Shown: one piece after another, positions 46,480 to 58,983 of the stretch
Layout: each line of letters begins with the position of its first letter
How positions within the stretch are numbered: position 1 is the first letter of the stretch
Assembly (NCBI GenBank): GCA_947652605.1
Contig: OX393581.1
Location: forward strand, 28,080,788 to 28,144,787
Source: Elmis aenea
Lineage: Eukaryota; Arthropoda; Insecta; Coleoptera; Elmidae
Direction of reading: 5' to 3'
Length of the DNA stretch: 64,000 nt
Translations under genes and position numbers: made by a program
Notes under the pieces: generated by a model
Told to the model about the DNA's origin: nothing
Seen by the model: only the letters and a program-made list of their open reading frames with translations
The model's database searches: none

Positions 46480-49400
46480 GCTAAGTGGGCTATGGAATAG
46501 TTAGATGTGCTTTTTTCTCCTTTAAATGAGATATTACTTAATATATCTATTACTGTACCTATTTTTAGTCACAAAATGAAAAAAATCGTATTTTACCCAT
46601 CACTTATCAAGCTATCTATCAAAATAAAAACAAAAAAACAACTAATTCATGAACTAATACATACACTGGTTTATGCACATGCGTCAACTATGGACTAATA
46701 AATGTATTATTTATGACATGCATAACTGTGAATGACATTTGCGTCTATTGGGTCCATAAAATTAATTTATCGCAAGTGTAATCTAAGGGAATGATACAAC
46801 ATAGGACTGGGAGGGTGATGCATAGCTACCGGAACCCAGGTTAGTTGTGAACAGCACATGTGTTTAAAAATCCCAGCGCCAGTTTTTGCCTTGGTTAATG
46901 TAATGCTTTTACCGTCCACAAACTAGTTCATGAATTGATTCGATAACTGCTGGAACAGCCGACTAACCGTCCGATGAACTATCATAGACTGCTGGAAGGC
47001 GATATTGGTACAGGGAAGAAACTTAATAGTCTTCTATCGGATTGTACATCATAGCTAAGCTGAAATAAACCTATTGTTTTTCACAGAATATTTCGATAAA
47101 CTATGTATATCATCGCCAATACAGTTTTAATGTAAAATAATGTGTAAAAAACAGTTTCAGCATTACTTTTATTTTATTAAACAGACTATTTTTAAAAAAT
47201 TAAAAACTTTAACCTACTTCGACGACTCAATGAAAAAAGTTTAAACTACAAAACATTTGAATTCAATCAATAACTTTTTAAGTGTTCTACATTACAAGAT
47301 TAGGTTCGTAAACAGTTTATAATTGCGTTTTTATAAAAAGTAAATTTACGTGAACAATTCTCAATAGAAATATAATATTCTTTCATAATTTATGACTAAC
47401 TTTTTATCGTTCTGTGGGATCGCCGTTTACAATTTTTGTTATTTAGAGAAACTGTCATTTGCCTTTTGTTTAAATAATGCATTTTTTTTCACATCCATTT
47501 GTAGTATAGTGAATAAGTTTTATTATACGTTATCTTTTCTCAAGGCTGGCATATTTTGATGGATTGTAGATCTACGGCACAATTGTGTCGTTATTAAATA
47601 AAAACGCAAGAACAGAAGCCTATGGCTCGTATTAAGTGGTTGGTGATTAATTTAAACGCGCCATGTTTTTTTAACAAAAGAGTATAGACATAAAAAAGTG
47701 AATAACAATAATGATATTTTAAGTATTTCTACACTTCAGCTCAAATATTAAAAGCCACCTGTCTACGAATAAATTATTAAAGTCTTATGGGTGCCTACTA
47801 CATTAACAAGTTCCTACTTTCAACAGGAAGCTTTTAAGTTTCTTTTGTTTTATTACCTCTTTCAACATTTTTGTTATAATTATTTTAATTGTTTTACTCA
47901 CGAAAACTAATCCTCAGTGCTTATTTTTCGAATTTGTTTTATCGTCACGTTTACATTTGCAGAACGTGCCTGCTTACCCAAACTATTTTTGGAAATGTTT
48001 TTGTTGAGTAACAAAGGGAGCTGTCGAGATTGTGGATTAACTCCTTGCAGTTCGGTTCTGTATTCGTACAGTTTCGCCACACAATTAAGCCTGTATAATC
48101 CTTACGCTACCCTAAGAGCCTGTCACGAAACATAATCTCACATTTTGTTGGAGAAAGTAAATTTATGTATTGAATTTTAAGTAAAATAAAACGTTTAGCG
48201 TTATAAAAATGCACAAATATTAGATTAGATGTTTGTGTGCGGTTAAAAAAAAACGGCATAGGTACTCTTAACATTAGTTCCACCAACATTTAGCAAAGGC
48301 TAAAGACGGCTTTCTTTACAGTAATATGTATGAGTTTTAACTTTTAAAATTATAATACGTGTTTTCAGGTGTTTCATTTTCTATTTCATTACATAAATGT
48401 TGAAAAAAGCAACAAATTATTGTCTACAATTGTAGTCACTCCGAAGATTTAAGTTTGTGTAAAAATATACAACTGAAATTTAAGATAAAGTGCTATTAGG
48501 GCTAACGTTTTCTTTTGGCTTATTAACAATTTTTTTTTAGGGTCGTACAATTTATTGTAAAGGTTGTTTTTTTTATTATTAGAAGAATGCGGTTACAGAA
48601 AATCTGTACAATATATGACAACTATGTAAGTAGTACGTATTGTACCCCGCATTAATTATTTTTATTTTGCTCTGTTATTTTATTTACAATTGAAATGAAT
48701 AACACGGAACAAACACTGACGCATCATTTACTATATTTTGTAACAGTTTAAAAGAATCCATTTACCTATGAGGATTTCAACTTATTGGTAAAACAGTTAA
48801 ACATTAAAAAATTATGTTTATTACTTGAGGTGTACAACGTTAGTGTTTGGCTTTTTTCCATCAACAAATAATTCCTTAATACATTTTTTATATCATTACT
48901 TAGAGACTCTACTCGTTCAATATGTGCTTATAGAAAATATTGACAAGGATACACATACGGTTACTAAGGAGGCCAACATAGACCACAATCTTAAGGACAG
49001 TTGCGCTTTTGTAGTTAAAACCAACCACCAAGAAATGTCAGCCTGTCGAAAAATAAAAAAAAATATCTCGAATCAAATACTAAATATTACGTTTTTTCCT
49101 ATTGATCATTTATATCAAATTAATACCTAATATAATAGTAACCGTCAAGTTGCGAACAGTTCAGGTGATAAATAATTTTTTAACGAGCCATGCAACTTTC
49201 AATTTATCAAAGTGTATTAGTAAATTAATATACTTATTAGTAAGTATTTGTATTTACTAGTAATAGCGAACATGTTTATTTTCATTCTTACTATTTTTTA
49301 TTACCTTATCTTATTGTATACACTTACTAGTACAAGTATGCAATTACTAAATTGTATGCATTTACTGTAACTCATCTATCAAAATAAATTTTACACTGTA

Positions 49401-50207
49401 CATGGAATAACTTTTGTTGAGCTAATGTTTCGATTTTCAACGTTTTTCCTTTAATGTTGCACAACCAATATATCAAATTATCAACGTAGGATCTGCCTAG
49501 TCCGTCCAAAGTTTCTAACCGCACCGATATTTATGATTTCATATTGGTCTGCGTGGCTGTTCTATCTGCATTTTCATTTTAAAAAATTTACGTCCGTTAG
49601 TAAATCATTTTTATCTTACATAAAAATCACGATCAGCTTAAAACTGATACTAAATGTGTAAAACATTTATGGGTCATATATAACTTATTTCACCAGTCGC
49701 GATAAAATATTGTTAAGGTGTAATTCTCGTACATGATTTAAATCAGGGATTTTTAACGGGGTCGATATAACCCCACTAAGGGCCAATAGAATTTTGTAAG
49801 GGATAGATGGAACAGGAGAGGTTGGGGATCGATAATCAAGTCAGATATTACTTATTGTTCTGTTTTTGAAAATGTCATAATATTAGGCCTGCCATATTTT
49901 CGTGAAGTCAAACCGGGACACAACTATCTTTTTTTTTAATCCGCGCAGACCTTTTGCAAAACGTTGTAAATGACAGTGAACACGTTTTTCTTACCTCTTC
50001 GCCCTTTTTTGTTGCCTGCTTAAACAGTTTTCACAACAAAATCGGTGCGAAACAATTTTTTTTTTAAACTGGGACAAAACCGACCCTGACACAGGGACAT
50101 ACCTTAAAAGCGGACTGTACCGGTCAAACTAGAATGCATGGTAGACCTACATACATAATATCAATAATGTGGAATTGTCTTTAATTGATTTCATAATTTT
50201 TTAACTG
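46480..50207. other. Intergenic, no gene seen
   Basis: No supported gene. The 72-residue frame at 47917-48135 follows a possible splice acceptor (ACATTTGCAG, about 47962) but has no known domain. The frame at 48825-49130 is also unrecognised. CAGGGATTTTTAACGGGGTCG near 49745 resembles a lone hAT MITE end. Confidence 0.4.
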
Positions 50208-50209
50208 TA

Positions 50210-51447
50210 CAGGGTGGTCCAAATTCGATGGGATTGCATGGGTATCTCGCTTAATATTTAAGATAGAGAAACGGTTAAATTACCAAAAATGTGCAGTTTT
50301 TTGAGAAAATATCAGAACCGTTTTCAAAAATAGTCTATCATTTCCGGTTTTCGAGTTATTGAATAAAAAGTGTTTTTTTGTCATATTACCTAATAATGTA
50401 TCATATCTCCAATATTGTTGTAAATATCGAAAATATTTTTGAAGATTATTTTTAGATAATTGTATGTTTAATTTGATTATACTAAAAAAAAAATTTACGC
50501 TCGCCGTTAAAAAGTTATGACACAAACTTACCTTTTCTTAAATAGGAACGACAGTTAGTTGGCTATGACCTATATAAATTCCTTTTTTTTTTCTCATTCC
50601 AAATATATAAGGGTGGGTGTATTTGTTTTTAATAATACGCAAGTTATAAAGGTTTTTTAGTTTTTTTTTCTAAAAAAATCATAGTAGGCTGTGAAAACAA
50701 AAAAACAACAAGGTGTGAAACCTTATAAAACTCATGTGGTACAAGTTACCAAGGTTTTTAAATTTGTTGTTGAGATAAACATCAAAATTTTTTGAAGATA
50801 ACATAAACAGCAATATACTATGATACATTACTGCTGATTCCCACTAAGTTGTTGTTACCTTATGTTCAAATATTTACAATGTTTATCTCAACAACAAATT
50901 AAAAAACCTTGGTAACCTATATAACTTGAGTTTTATAAGTTTTTTTACCTTGTTTTTTTTTTGTTTTCACAGCCTACTATGATTTTCTTAGAAAAATAAA
51001 CTAAAAAACCTTCATAACTTGCGTGTTATTAAAAATAAATACATCGACCCTTGTATATTTGGAGTTAGAAAAAAATAAGGAATTTAAATAGGTCATAGCC
51101 AACTATCGTTCCTATTTAAAAAAAGGTAAGTTTGTGTCATAACTTTTTAACGGCGTACAAAATTTTTTTTTTTTTTTAGTATAATCAAATTAAACATAAA
51201 AATATCTAGAAATAATCTTTATAAATATTTTAGATATTTACAACAATAACGGAGAAATGACACATTATTTATATGACAAAAAAACACTTTTTATTCAATA
51301 ACTCAAAAACCGGAAATGATAAAATATTTTTGAAAACGGTTCTGAGTTTGTCTCAAAAAACTGCACATTTTTGGTAATTTAACCGTTTCTCTATCTTAAA
51401 TATTAACCGAGATACCCATGCAATCCCATCGAATTTGGACTACCCTG
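50210..51447. mobile_element. CAGGGTG foldback element, 1.24 kb
   Basis: Ends CAGGGTGGTCCAAATTCGAT and ATCGAATTTGGACTACCCTG, flanked by TA. Near-identical arms of about 550-600 bp meet near 50830. Subterminal ATGGGTATCTCGCTTAATAT is mirrored near 51405. No coding capacity beyond repeat-derived frames. Confidence 0.85.
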
Positions 51448-51729
51448 TATAAATTTGCGTAGCAAAGAAAATCTTTAGCTCAAACGCCTACTTCGACACA
51501 TCTATTCACCATGGTAGTCGACTTGGAACTGATTTCTGTTTTGGCCAAATTATGTTATTCAAGAGGCCTTTTGTATTTATTTCTATTAAATAGTCTCTGC
51601 ACAATTTCGCTTTGTGTTTAGATGATTATACTGTTGCACAATGAACCCTTTACCAATTGGTCACAACCCAGCTGGTACAACGTAACATCTAAAATTCTTT
51701 TATAATGTTGTTTTCTGAATGCTCATTAC
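51448..51729. other. Intergenic, no gene seen
   Basis: Short spacer with no recognisable feature. Confidence 0.4.
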
Positions 51730-51940
51730 GGCCTAGCACACACAGAGCGCTTTCTGTCGCGTGACTTGAGTCGCGCGTTTGTGAAGTACCAGCAATTGCA
51801 GGTATGCGTACACACATACGACGACCAAAGTCGCGCGACTATGTGTGTACGCGTACATGCAATTGCTAGTACTTCACAAACGCGCGACTCAACGCGCGAC
51901 TCAAGTCGCGCGACAGAAAACGCTCTGTGTGTGATAGGCC
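51730..51940. repeat. GC-rich foldback MITE, 211 bp
   Basis: GGCCTAGCACACACAGAGCG and its mirror CGCTCTGTGTGTGATAGGCC bound a near-perfect hairpin containing repeated GTCGCGCGACT motifs. Target duplication unclear. The open frame at 51766-51954 is a repeat translation. Confidence 0.75.
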
Positions 51941-52305
51941 TTAATGTGTACTAAATTTTAAACTTCATAGCCAGAATAACGTCCCAAAATGATTAGAAAA
52001 CCATCCCCGTGCATCACCATTGACACCACACAGCCGGGAAATTTTTATTCGCCGTTGCTACGACGAATATAAATTCTTCTTAATAGAAATATTTCGAAAT
52101 TGGAGTCCACACCAGATCAATTTTACAAAATATGCTGTTGTCCAATATCGGTGATTTCACCCCAATTTCTACCTTTTCTTCTTAGTTTAAAAAATAAGAA
52201 GTGTTTTTCAGAGCAATCAGCCGAAACTAATTAGCTTCCCTTATTGGTGTCTCAACTAAACACACACATATACAGATTCTGAACGATTTTTCTGGAGTTG
52301 TACGC
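51941..52305. other. Intergenic, no gene seen
   Basis: May hold undetectable upstream sequence of the Tc1 relic that follows. Confidence 0.4.
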
Positions 52306-52745
52306 AAATTTCTGGTTGTGCAAGGAAACACAGGGCTGTTTTCTGATCATGGAATTAAAATAGTACGCATTGAAGAAGTACTAAAAAAAAAGTATAAGAG
52401 AATCTTAGATTTTAAGGTTGTGGTATCTTGGTTGCGTCCAATTGATAATGGATTCACTATGCAACAGGATAATGACCATAGCAACAAACCAAGATTATCC
52501 AAAGGCTATTTAGTAAAAAACAAAACAAAAGGTATCGCGAATAAAAAGATTTGGCTACCACAGTCTCCGGATTTAAATCTTATAAAGCTTCTTTGGGAAC
52601 GACTCTATTCTTCTATTTTAAGAGAAGAGTTTTGGGTTACGTTGTTAAAATAATTGAGGAGGATTTTACCAATACTGTTATAAAATTAATTAAATGCCTG
52701 CCAAGACTGGTAAAAAATGTTAATAGCTGCAAAGGATTTTTTTTG
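52306..52745 (+). pseudogene. Tc1-like transposase relic (C-terminal half)
   Basis: MQQDNDHSNKPRLSKGYL (about 52460-52510) corresponds to the Tc1 FQQDNDPKHTS block with the second catalytic Asp. WLPQSPDLNLIKLLWERL corresponds to WPPQSPDLNPIELLW, but the third catalytic residue, normally Glu, is Lys here. A frameshift near 52640 separates this from the last segment, NTVIKLIKCLPRLVKNV, which matches the family's C-terminal helix. The first catalytic Asp and DNA-binding domain were not found. Inactive. Confidence 0.75.
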
Positions 52746-53861
52746 ACGAAAAGTCAATATAACTGCTCTTTTGCAATTTTTATGTAATATTCAATTTTAA
52801 TGTAATTACTTTTTAATATTTTAATTACATGGATGAAAATTTATTTTTGAAATAAAATTGTCTATTTGTACTTTTGTAGTTTCCAAAACAGTTTAGTTCT
52901 ATAGATAAATCGAGCATTTCCTGCAAGCGATATACGGAATAAAATAAATTTTAAAAAATTACCCAAGTCTGAATATAAGTACTGTAATTTTGTTTTGCAA
53001 TAGCAGACCCAACACCATTTATTCTTGTATGCGTTAATATTTGCGATCCACTACGTATGTTACACGTACCACTTATTCGCATACCAAGCTGGAATGATTT
53101 ACTATATCACTAATAATATGTCAGCTACAGTTGATCCCAGTGTTACGAATTTGCAACGTAAGAAATTTGTCTTGGCCTAACTTGCGAAATTTAGCTGCTA
53201 AAACACTGAAAAAGTTCAGCTTTTATCAGGATTCTTGTTTTATAAACTGCTTCGCTGCTCAAATTTTACAGTTCAATTGTTATAAAGTTAAACAAACGAC
53301 AGTATTGGATGTTCGAAACTCGGTCTAACAACAGTTAAATTGTCGTTTTACTTTAGAGCGCAAAAAACGTAGGCAATAAAACATACCTTATTAAAAACAC
53401 ACGCTTAACTGAATAGGTAAATGGTGGAAGCAGAACATTCTAAAAATAAAATTGGATGTATAAAAATGAACTGATATTAAAAATGCGAATATTTGTTTCA
53501 GAATATAAAAACGCACCTCATTTTTTTATATTTTACAGCCTTACACTGATCCTTATTTCACGAAAAGGTACACTATAAGTTGACAAAATTACACTTATGT
53601 ACAACTTCATATCACATGTGCATTGATATTAGAAGGTGTTGTAAAGTCAGATACATTTATGTTCAACGCAAATTTGATTTTGTTAATACATACATTTTTA
53701 TAAATGAAATAAAGTTACTTGCCAACTTTAAATTGCGATTCAGAAAATTACACTCAAAATTCTTTGTTTTATAAATGTTTAAACTTTAAAATATGTCAAT
53801 TATTGTCTTAGTAATACTAATAAAAATCGAGATAGCTCGAAAAATATCAATTTTAGGTAGT
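52746..53861. other. Intergenic, no gene seen
   Basis: AT-rich; short frames at 53131-53328 and 53580-53774 are unrecognised. Confidence 0.4.
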
Positions 53862-54118
53862 AGTAGTAGTAGTCTTTATTTGTTCTGAAAAATCCAAAAA
53901 GGCGTAGAACATGTCACAGTAATGATATAAAAAATACACATATATACGAATATATACAACACAATTATAATTACTTAAAGGAGTTTTTAAAGTAATCGTC
54001 ATTAAGGTATTCACTAACTCCATAGTAAGCTTTAGAAATTAGGACATTTCTTAATCTTTTCTTCAAGTCAGGAGTGCGTAGATTTTTTATAGGACATGCT
54101 GCATAATTTCGAAAGTCA
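53862..54118 (-). pseudogene. 3' end of a non-LTR retrotransposon
   Basis: On the minus strand a short frame reads NYAACPIKNLRTPDLKKRLR, then ISKAYYGVSEYLNDDY, similar to the extreme C-terminus of CR1/Jockey-like ORF2 proteins. It is followed by an untranslated tail ending AATAAAGACTACTACTACTAC at 53862, a short microsatellite end typical of such elements. The rest is absent. The clade is not determined. Confidence 0.5.
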
Positions 54119-54123
54119 ATATA

Positions 54124-54201
54124 CAGGGTGTTGTATTTAAGAAAAATGACTTATCGATGTTTAAAGTCTACCGAATTAGACCGGGCGTAAAAAACACCCT
54201 G
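54124..54201. mobile_element. Minimal CAGGGTG element, 78 bp
   Basis: CAGGGTGTTGTATTTAAG at the left and AAAAACACCCTG at the right, TA on both sides. Little more than the two ends remain. Confidence 0.6.
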
Positions 54202-54431
54202 TATAATACTTTTAAAATGTAGCTAACGCAAAGTGTTAATTAATCTATTGTCAATCTAATTTTAAAACAAAATTTTATTGCTTTTTTAAATAACTTAAAT
54301 GTTAAAAGAAATTGAAAGTGCTGTATTGCTCAAAAAGTTCATAAAAATGTAAATTTTACGAAAACGGTTGACATTAACCTTATACATTTTTTAAGTAAAT
54401 TATAAGAGGAATCCAAAAATACAAAAATATA

Positions 54432-54491
54432 CAGGGTGTTCTATTTAAAAAAATTACATTTTTATATGTGCCGCTCAAACAAAACACCCTG
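54432..54491. mobile_element. Minimal CAGGGTG element, 60 bp
   Basis: CAGGGTGTTCTATTTAAA and AAACAAAACACCCTG bounded by TA. It is a second tiny member 230 bp downstream of the first; the two left ends are alike, so they may be parts of one larger element. Confidence 0.6.
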
Positions 54492-55309
54492 TATATTTGA
54501 AATTAATTTTAAGTTATGTAGAACAGAGGTTCGCACAATATTTGTATTAAATATTTTTTAATATTTTCATTAATAAAGGAGCTATCAAAGAATCTCAGGG
54601 TCGTGGTGACAGGGTAATTTTAAATAAAATTAATTGACATTATATTAAATATTGTTCAGTTTAATTAAAAAAATAAATACCTACCTTAAAATTATATACA
54701 TTTACTCTATATATTTGCTCCTATTTTATAAAATTACCAACAACCATATTTTTATAGTGTTGTAAAATCTTCAATATCCATTTTAGAAATCCAACATTCC
54801 GAAGAAAAAGATTTGTCGATTAATCTTGTCGGCGATGATGAGGCGATAAATGTACATACTGTTGCACAAGGGCCATAAAAATTTGTATCGCAATATAAAA
54901 TGTTGCAAAATTCGGTCGTAAAATTTACGAGATCGTAAACCGATACACGTGACCTTGATCACTCGGGGAAATAACTTGTAACCCTACAGAGGAAAATGGG
55001 TTTAATACGCATTAGCGTAAATGAAACAGATAATACCGTCCTGTCAATTTGAAATACCCACCACCGAATGCATTAACAGACGAAATTAAATTATCAAAAC
55101 ATAATGAATTTAATGTTGCTGCTGAGTACATTATCGATGTAGATTTATTTAACACATGTTCAGGCACTTGTACCGTTTAAGCGTTCCTAAAAAAATTTGA
55201 TCGCAGTTATCGTAGTGACGCATGACTTCTGTTTTTAGTTTTGCAGAATTTACTTGTTACACACATATATATCTACTAATTATACCAGACCTATGCACTT
55301 TAATTTTTG
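54492..55309. other. Intergenic, no gene seen
   Basis: AT-rich, nothing recognised. Confidence 0.4.
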
Positions 55310-55975
55310 CGTAAAAAAATTGATCGAAGGAAACACACGCTCTAGAAAAGCATGGAAGACACTTGGCAATTTAAAAAAAAAAATTGTTTCGAACAATTTA
55401 AATTTAACGGTATTTGACAGGATAAGTGGCAAAAACATTATATAAATCATTAAACAGAACATTGACCGTCGTTTCAGGAAGTAAAATATACAGAGCTACC
55501 GAAAACTCATACTAAAGAAAAAGAAATTAAATATCATGAAGTAATAGAAACTGTTAAAAACAATAACTCTCCAGGTCCGGGAGCCAAACCTATCGAGATA
55601 ATAAAACACGCTTCACAGTTGCCTTGGAATACTTCAGTTCCATTTTTAACCAGCGCCTCTTGGAGGAATGGAAGCTTAGTTAACTTAGCTTTATTCGCAA
55701 GATAAGGACATGTGAAAACTATAGAGGCATTAGCGTTCTGTCATCGATAGACAGGCTGTATGGACGTATAATAGCAAAAAGACTCGCAAGCCAGGTGACG
55801 GTTTAAGACATACAAAGCTGTTTCTGTCCAGAAAAATCGTGCACCGATAACGTCTTTAGCATCAAACAACTTATGGACAAAACTGGGGTTCACGGTAGCG
55901 AATTGCATCTATTTTTTTGTAAATCTTAAAAAAAGCGTCGACTGTCCCCTTAAACAAACCATGAAAGACATTTGA
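55310..55975 (+). pseudogene. Decayed non-LTR reverse transcriptase
   Basis: Across several frames: SRKAWKTLGNLKKK (linker), VKNNNSPGPG-PIEIIKHAS (the N-SPGPDGI block), a degenerate stretch, RTCENYRGISVLSSIDRLYG (NYRPISLL block), then CTDNVFSIKQLMDK and ELHLFFVNLKKSVD (Q-A-DNIF...FVDF-KAFD block, with the first RT catalytic Asp replaced by Asn). The FADD region and everything after are missing. Stops and frameshifts are frequent. It is much older than the element at 18416. Confidence 0.65.
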
Positions 55976-58900
55976 AAACCAACCGTGCATCGGGTATATG
56001 TAAATGCCATTAACAACTTTACGAAAACGCAAACAGATGTACTAAACTGTGTCCAAGATAAGAATGCACAACATGGGGATCTTGTAAACTGTAAGCGATA
56101 TAGAGTCGGTTATTGGTATAAAAGTTGCGCAATCAGAAGAGATTTCCAAAACTATTTTTGGTTTTTGAGTTATTTTCAAAAAATCGAAATGTTTCTGTTT
56201 TCGCTTTTCTTATTTAATGACGTTATTATTAAGGATGGAGAAAAACTGACACTACTTTTACATTGCAGTTTTCAACCAGCTTCAATATGGTGAAATCAGT
56301 TTTTTCTCTGGCGTTTCATGTTTGCAGGTCCAGAATCAACTTTAATTTTGTAAATACGGCCCTAGATTTTTTATTGCAAACATTTAAAGATTTTTTAATT
56401 CTGCATTCAATGATGTGCCACACAAAATATTAAAAATGGTTTGAACTAGTTTTTGACATCATCAGTATTATTTTACCTTAATCCGGACCTATGGTTTAAA
56501 ATATTAAGTTTCTCGTGGAGTTGTCGAGTGGTGATGTAAAATCAGTTAAAGTTTTTAGTAAATAATAAAAATAATAACAAATAAAAGAACAAAGAAACCT
56601 AAAGAAGGGCAAAACTAACGTTTATAACAAATGTAAAACACAAGAAACGACATAACTAACAACTTATAATAAATGCTTAAACTGGAAACCATTAGCTTCG
56701 ATACAGACATAACATCTTACAGTCGATTCTGAGATATCAATGTTTCGAACTAACATTACGCCTATTTTCATCACCTAGCCTAATTAGTGACAAATTGACA
56801 AAATTTAGGAACTCCAAAATCAATAAAAAAACAGTAAGCTTTGGAAAACAATAACTATCATAATTTTATTATTATTACTCCTATTTTTATTGGAATTTTA
56901 TTTTTGCAACTTCTGTATGTATGTAAGTAAACCACTGGTTATTAAATAATAGCAAATTAAATAAATAGGTAAATCGGATTATTTTGGTTGGTTATTTATG
57001 TATCGTATTTATCATGTGAATTTTATGCACTTGCAATAACTCGTAATAATTGCCATTAATATAAAATTAATCTAATTTATAACTGAAAATTTTGCGAAAC
57101 AATATCAGTTATACACGATTGAAATAAACAGGTAATAATTATATTACATAAAATACATTAGATTATATAGAACAGCTACTATATCTTTTATGGATTATTT
57201 GAACAAATTTAATTCCAAACCAATGCTTCTTTAATTAATAATATTCAGTATCATACATTGATCTCACTTAATTTTGTGATCATAAATATTTAATTTTAAT
57301 CGTATTACATTAATTTTTTTAACACATTGTTCACAGGTGTAGGGCATAAATTAGACTTTTAGATAAAACTGCTAATCACACTTATGTTACAAGATGCTTA
57401 ACCTAACACAAACTGTACCTAATTTTTACAATACTGATAAAGGTATACATTTTTGTCGTTGACATATAATTATTTTAATGTAAACTCGGGAACAAAAATG
57501 AAGAAAAAACCGAAAGCTTAACCTGAAAGCTAGGCTATTCATTGGGGTTAAACTTTTCGCCCACGGGCAACGTAAACTCACAAAAAGGTTTAATTCTCAA
57601 AATAAGGAATGCCCTTATTTATCCTACTGCTTATTAGAATTTAATCGATTTTTTGTCAAAACAATACCATAGATTTTTTAAATATTTTTGTTTTAAAGCA
57701 ACGTTTACAGTACCTATAATACCACTTTATGGCAATTTAAAATATCTATAACGTCCAGCATGCAATTTTTTACTACATTCTGTACATGATATTTCATATG
57801 ATTTTAAAAAAAAAGCAAGAAAAAACTTTTTTTTTAATACTATCAAGTAACAATAAAAGTTTTTTCAAAACAAATAAATTTGTGCCGTCTTTACTATTTG
57901 GTTATGCTAAGCTTTGAATTTTAGTCACAGTGTATATTTTCTATTTAGGTTAAAATAAACTAAGCTTTACTGTTTATGACAATTTTAATTGCTTCGGTAT
58001 GCAATTAGAATCTGTAATTAGCAAGAATAGCGCTGCAAAGGACAAATCGATTTTCTAGGATTAAGGAAATACTGACATTAGTTTCCCTAAACTGTTGCAT
58101 ACCAAATTCGTAACTTACCATAGCACACATTCCGTTTTAGAAGAGATTGTCACCCCAGGCAAGCAGAGATTATACGCTATATGAACATTAAACATACACA
58201 AACAGTTTTGTTGACAATCGCACTTTCAAAAGTAATAATCATTATACAAAACGTTGATATTTCAAAAAAACTAGCGCATAAATTAAAGCCTACAAAAAAA
58301 CGTATGTTTATAAGCTACTAAAATAATTGATTTTACGTCTGAATTAAATTATAAAAAAAGATTTTGTAGCATTGCCAGATATTTTATTAGAAGACAACAT
58401 TTAAATAAATTATGTATAAAACCAAAGTGCGAGTAACACTTCCTTAAAAATTCGAAAAAGTGATAAGAAATGACAAAAAGTAAAACAAATATTGTAATCA
58501 GCATAGAGGATTAATAGGTGATATGACTGTAATTGAGCCAAGACGAATTATTAGATAGCTCTATTATTAATTGTAAAGATTTTAAAAAACGTTTTAAATA
58601 AAAGTTGTTTGTGGTCATTTATTATATAACCCAAAGTTATTTTCAACTATGCACAGTGTTTTGTTTTTGCGCAAGATACATAGCTTTGTTTTATTTTTAT
58701 TTTTATGAGACACCCTTGCAATTTTTAAATAACCAATAGAATTATGTTTCAAAAATATATTTGAGTTTTCGTAACTTAAAGCAATCGTTGTTTTTTTTTT
58801 TTTATTTAAACCCTTAAACTCTATTATGACAATGCAAACTAGTCTTTGAGACCAACAAGCAATTTAATTTTAGCCTAAATTTATAATATTCAAACCCAAT

Positions 58901-58983
58901 AGTAGTCCTTAGTTTGCTAATATATAAGTACACTAATTATTAACGTGCACAATACCGCACAGTCTCTGCTTTAAACTTTTGCT
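55976..58983. other. Intergenic, no gene seen
   Basis: AT-rich. CACAACATGGGGATCTTGTAA near 56070 recalls the subterminal motif of the foldback family but has no CAGGGTG end. No gene recognised. Confidence 0.4.

Noticed and set aside
47917..48135. Possible host exon after an ACATTTGCAG acceptor
   Set aside because: No recognised domain, no matching donor or neighbouring exon; kept only as a remark.
48825..49130. 101-residue open frame
   Set aside because: No motif, AT-driven composition, no splice or promoter context.
51766..51954. 62-residue Arg/Thr/Ser-rich frame
   Set aside because: Translation of the GTCGCGCGACT hairpin repeat.
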